NCBI GenBank assembly: GCA_028292075.1
Contig: JAQGNA010000746.1
Coordinates: 1 to 5,997 of the forward strand
From: Rhodoferax sp.
GTDB taxonomy: Bacteria > Pseudomonadota > Gammaproteobacteria > Burkholderiales > Burkholderiaceae
DNA length: 5,997 nucleotides
Direction: 5' to 3'
Shown here: positions 5,624 to 5,997 of the stretch, one piece after another
How the letters are laid out: each line of letters starts with the position of its first letter
Position numbering within the stretch: position 1 is the stretch's first letter
Position numbers and translations under genes: made by a program
The notes under the pieces: model-generated
Database searches by the model: none
Told to the model about the DNA's origin: nothing
The model's input: the letters and a program-made list of their open reading frames with translations, nothing else

Positions 5624-5997
5624 TCAGGCCGAGGTTGCCTCTGCCGGCAAGGCCGCGGGGGCCGGCTGGGCCAGGTAGAGCCGCACCGGAATCGACTTGG
5701 CCGCCGGCACCTTGCTTTCCTCCGCGTAGTGGGCGAGCGGAATCAGCGGATTGCACTCGGGGTAGTAACCGCCGATACAGCCCACCGGGATCTCGTAGGG
5801 CGTGACCCTGAACTTCTCGACGCGCCGGTCGTGGCCATCGTCCACCGCGGTGGCCATGTCCACCAGGTCACCCTCGCGAAAGCCCAGGCGGCGCATGTCG
5901 GCTTCGTTCACGAACACCACCCGCCGCGTGCCATAGACGCCACGGAAGCGATCGTCCAGGCTGTAGATGGTGGTGTTGAACTGGTCGTCGCTGCGCA
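5624..5997 (-). CDS. C-terminal end of an FdhF/YdeP-family molybdopterin oxidoreductase (5' end outside window)
   Basis: The frame is open from the right edge of the window to TGA at 5626-5624, giving the last 123 residues of a protein normally about 750 residues long. The fragment is the C-terminal molybdopterin-dinucleotide-binding domain. RSDDQFNTTIY, then RFRGVYGTRRVVFVNEADM, opens it. A segment like GFREGDLVDM follows, then the family-typical ending PVGCIGGYYPECNPLIPL, then KSIPVRL. These match the FdhF/YdeP group of formate-dehydrogenase-like oxidoreductases, whose substrate is often unknown; catalytic residues lie outside the window. A GTG at 5920 is internal and not the start. It is convergent with sdhB, so a functional link is not implied. 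The family call is firm; formate as substrate is not shown. Confidence 0.88.
   Translation of the reverse strand, partial: RSDDQFNTTIYSLDDRFRGVYGTRRVVFVNEADMRRLGFREGDLVDMATAVDDGHDRRVEKFRVTPYEIPVGCIGGYYPECNPLIPLAHYAEESKVPAAKSIPVRLYLAQPAPAALPAEATSA

Overview
The window is GC-rich, densely coding DNA, and every recognisable protein looks betaproteobacterial. The best guess is Burkholderiales (Comamonadaceae or a relative). This rests on the residue-level character of the CyoB-like, SdhB-like, GAF and ankyrin proteins and on base composition; no rRNA or other taxonomic marker is present. No tRNA, rRNA, CRISPR array or insertion sequence was seen.

Layout, left to right. (1) Positions 1-297 (+) hold the 3' end of a low-complexity, Asn/Ser/Gly-rich protein whose C-terminus carries two basic 11-residue repeats; a good intrinsic terminator follows at 357-392. 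(2) Positions 1381-486 (-) hold a two-gene unit: a stand-alone GAF-domain sensor followed, with a 4-base GTGA overlap, by a single-domain receiver protein with an atypical acidic pocket. (3) A divergent intergenic region (1382-1634) contains a dyad and a possible -10 element. (4) Positions 1635-2165 (+) encode a small ankyrin-repeat protein. (5) Positions 2166-2682 have no confident gene; a 77-codon minus-strand ORF (2434-2201) may be a small gene or a remnant. (6) Positions 2683-4686 (+) encode a complete subunit I of a bo3-type quinol oxidase (CyoB), with all haem, CuB, proton-channel and quinone-site residues present. (7) Positions 4843-5556 (+) encode a complete SdhB, the iron-sulfur subunit of succinate dehydrogenase, with all cluster ligands present but Arg where E. 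coli has the quinone-site His207. (8) A 14-bp perfect hairpin (5580-5611) separates sdhB from a convergent gene (5997-5624, -), the C-terminal end of an FdhF/YdeP-family molybdopterin oxidoreductase.

The most notable point is that two catalytic subunits of quinone-linked complexes sit in tandem without their usual partners. No cyoA, cyoC or cyoD flanks cyoB, and no sdhC, sdhD or sdhA flanks sdhB. Together they would form the two ends of a short succinate-to-oxygen chain (succinate to quinone, then quinol to O2), but neither can work without membrane-anchor or partner subunits encoded elsewhere. They may be extra copies that exchange into complexes assembled from other loci, or survivors of a rearrangement. 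The sequence alone does not decide between these.
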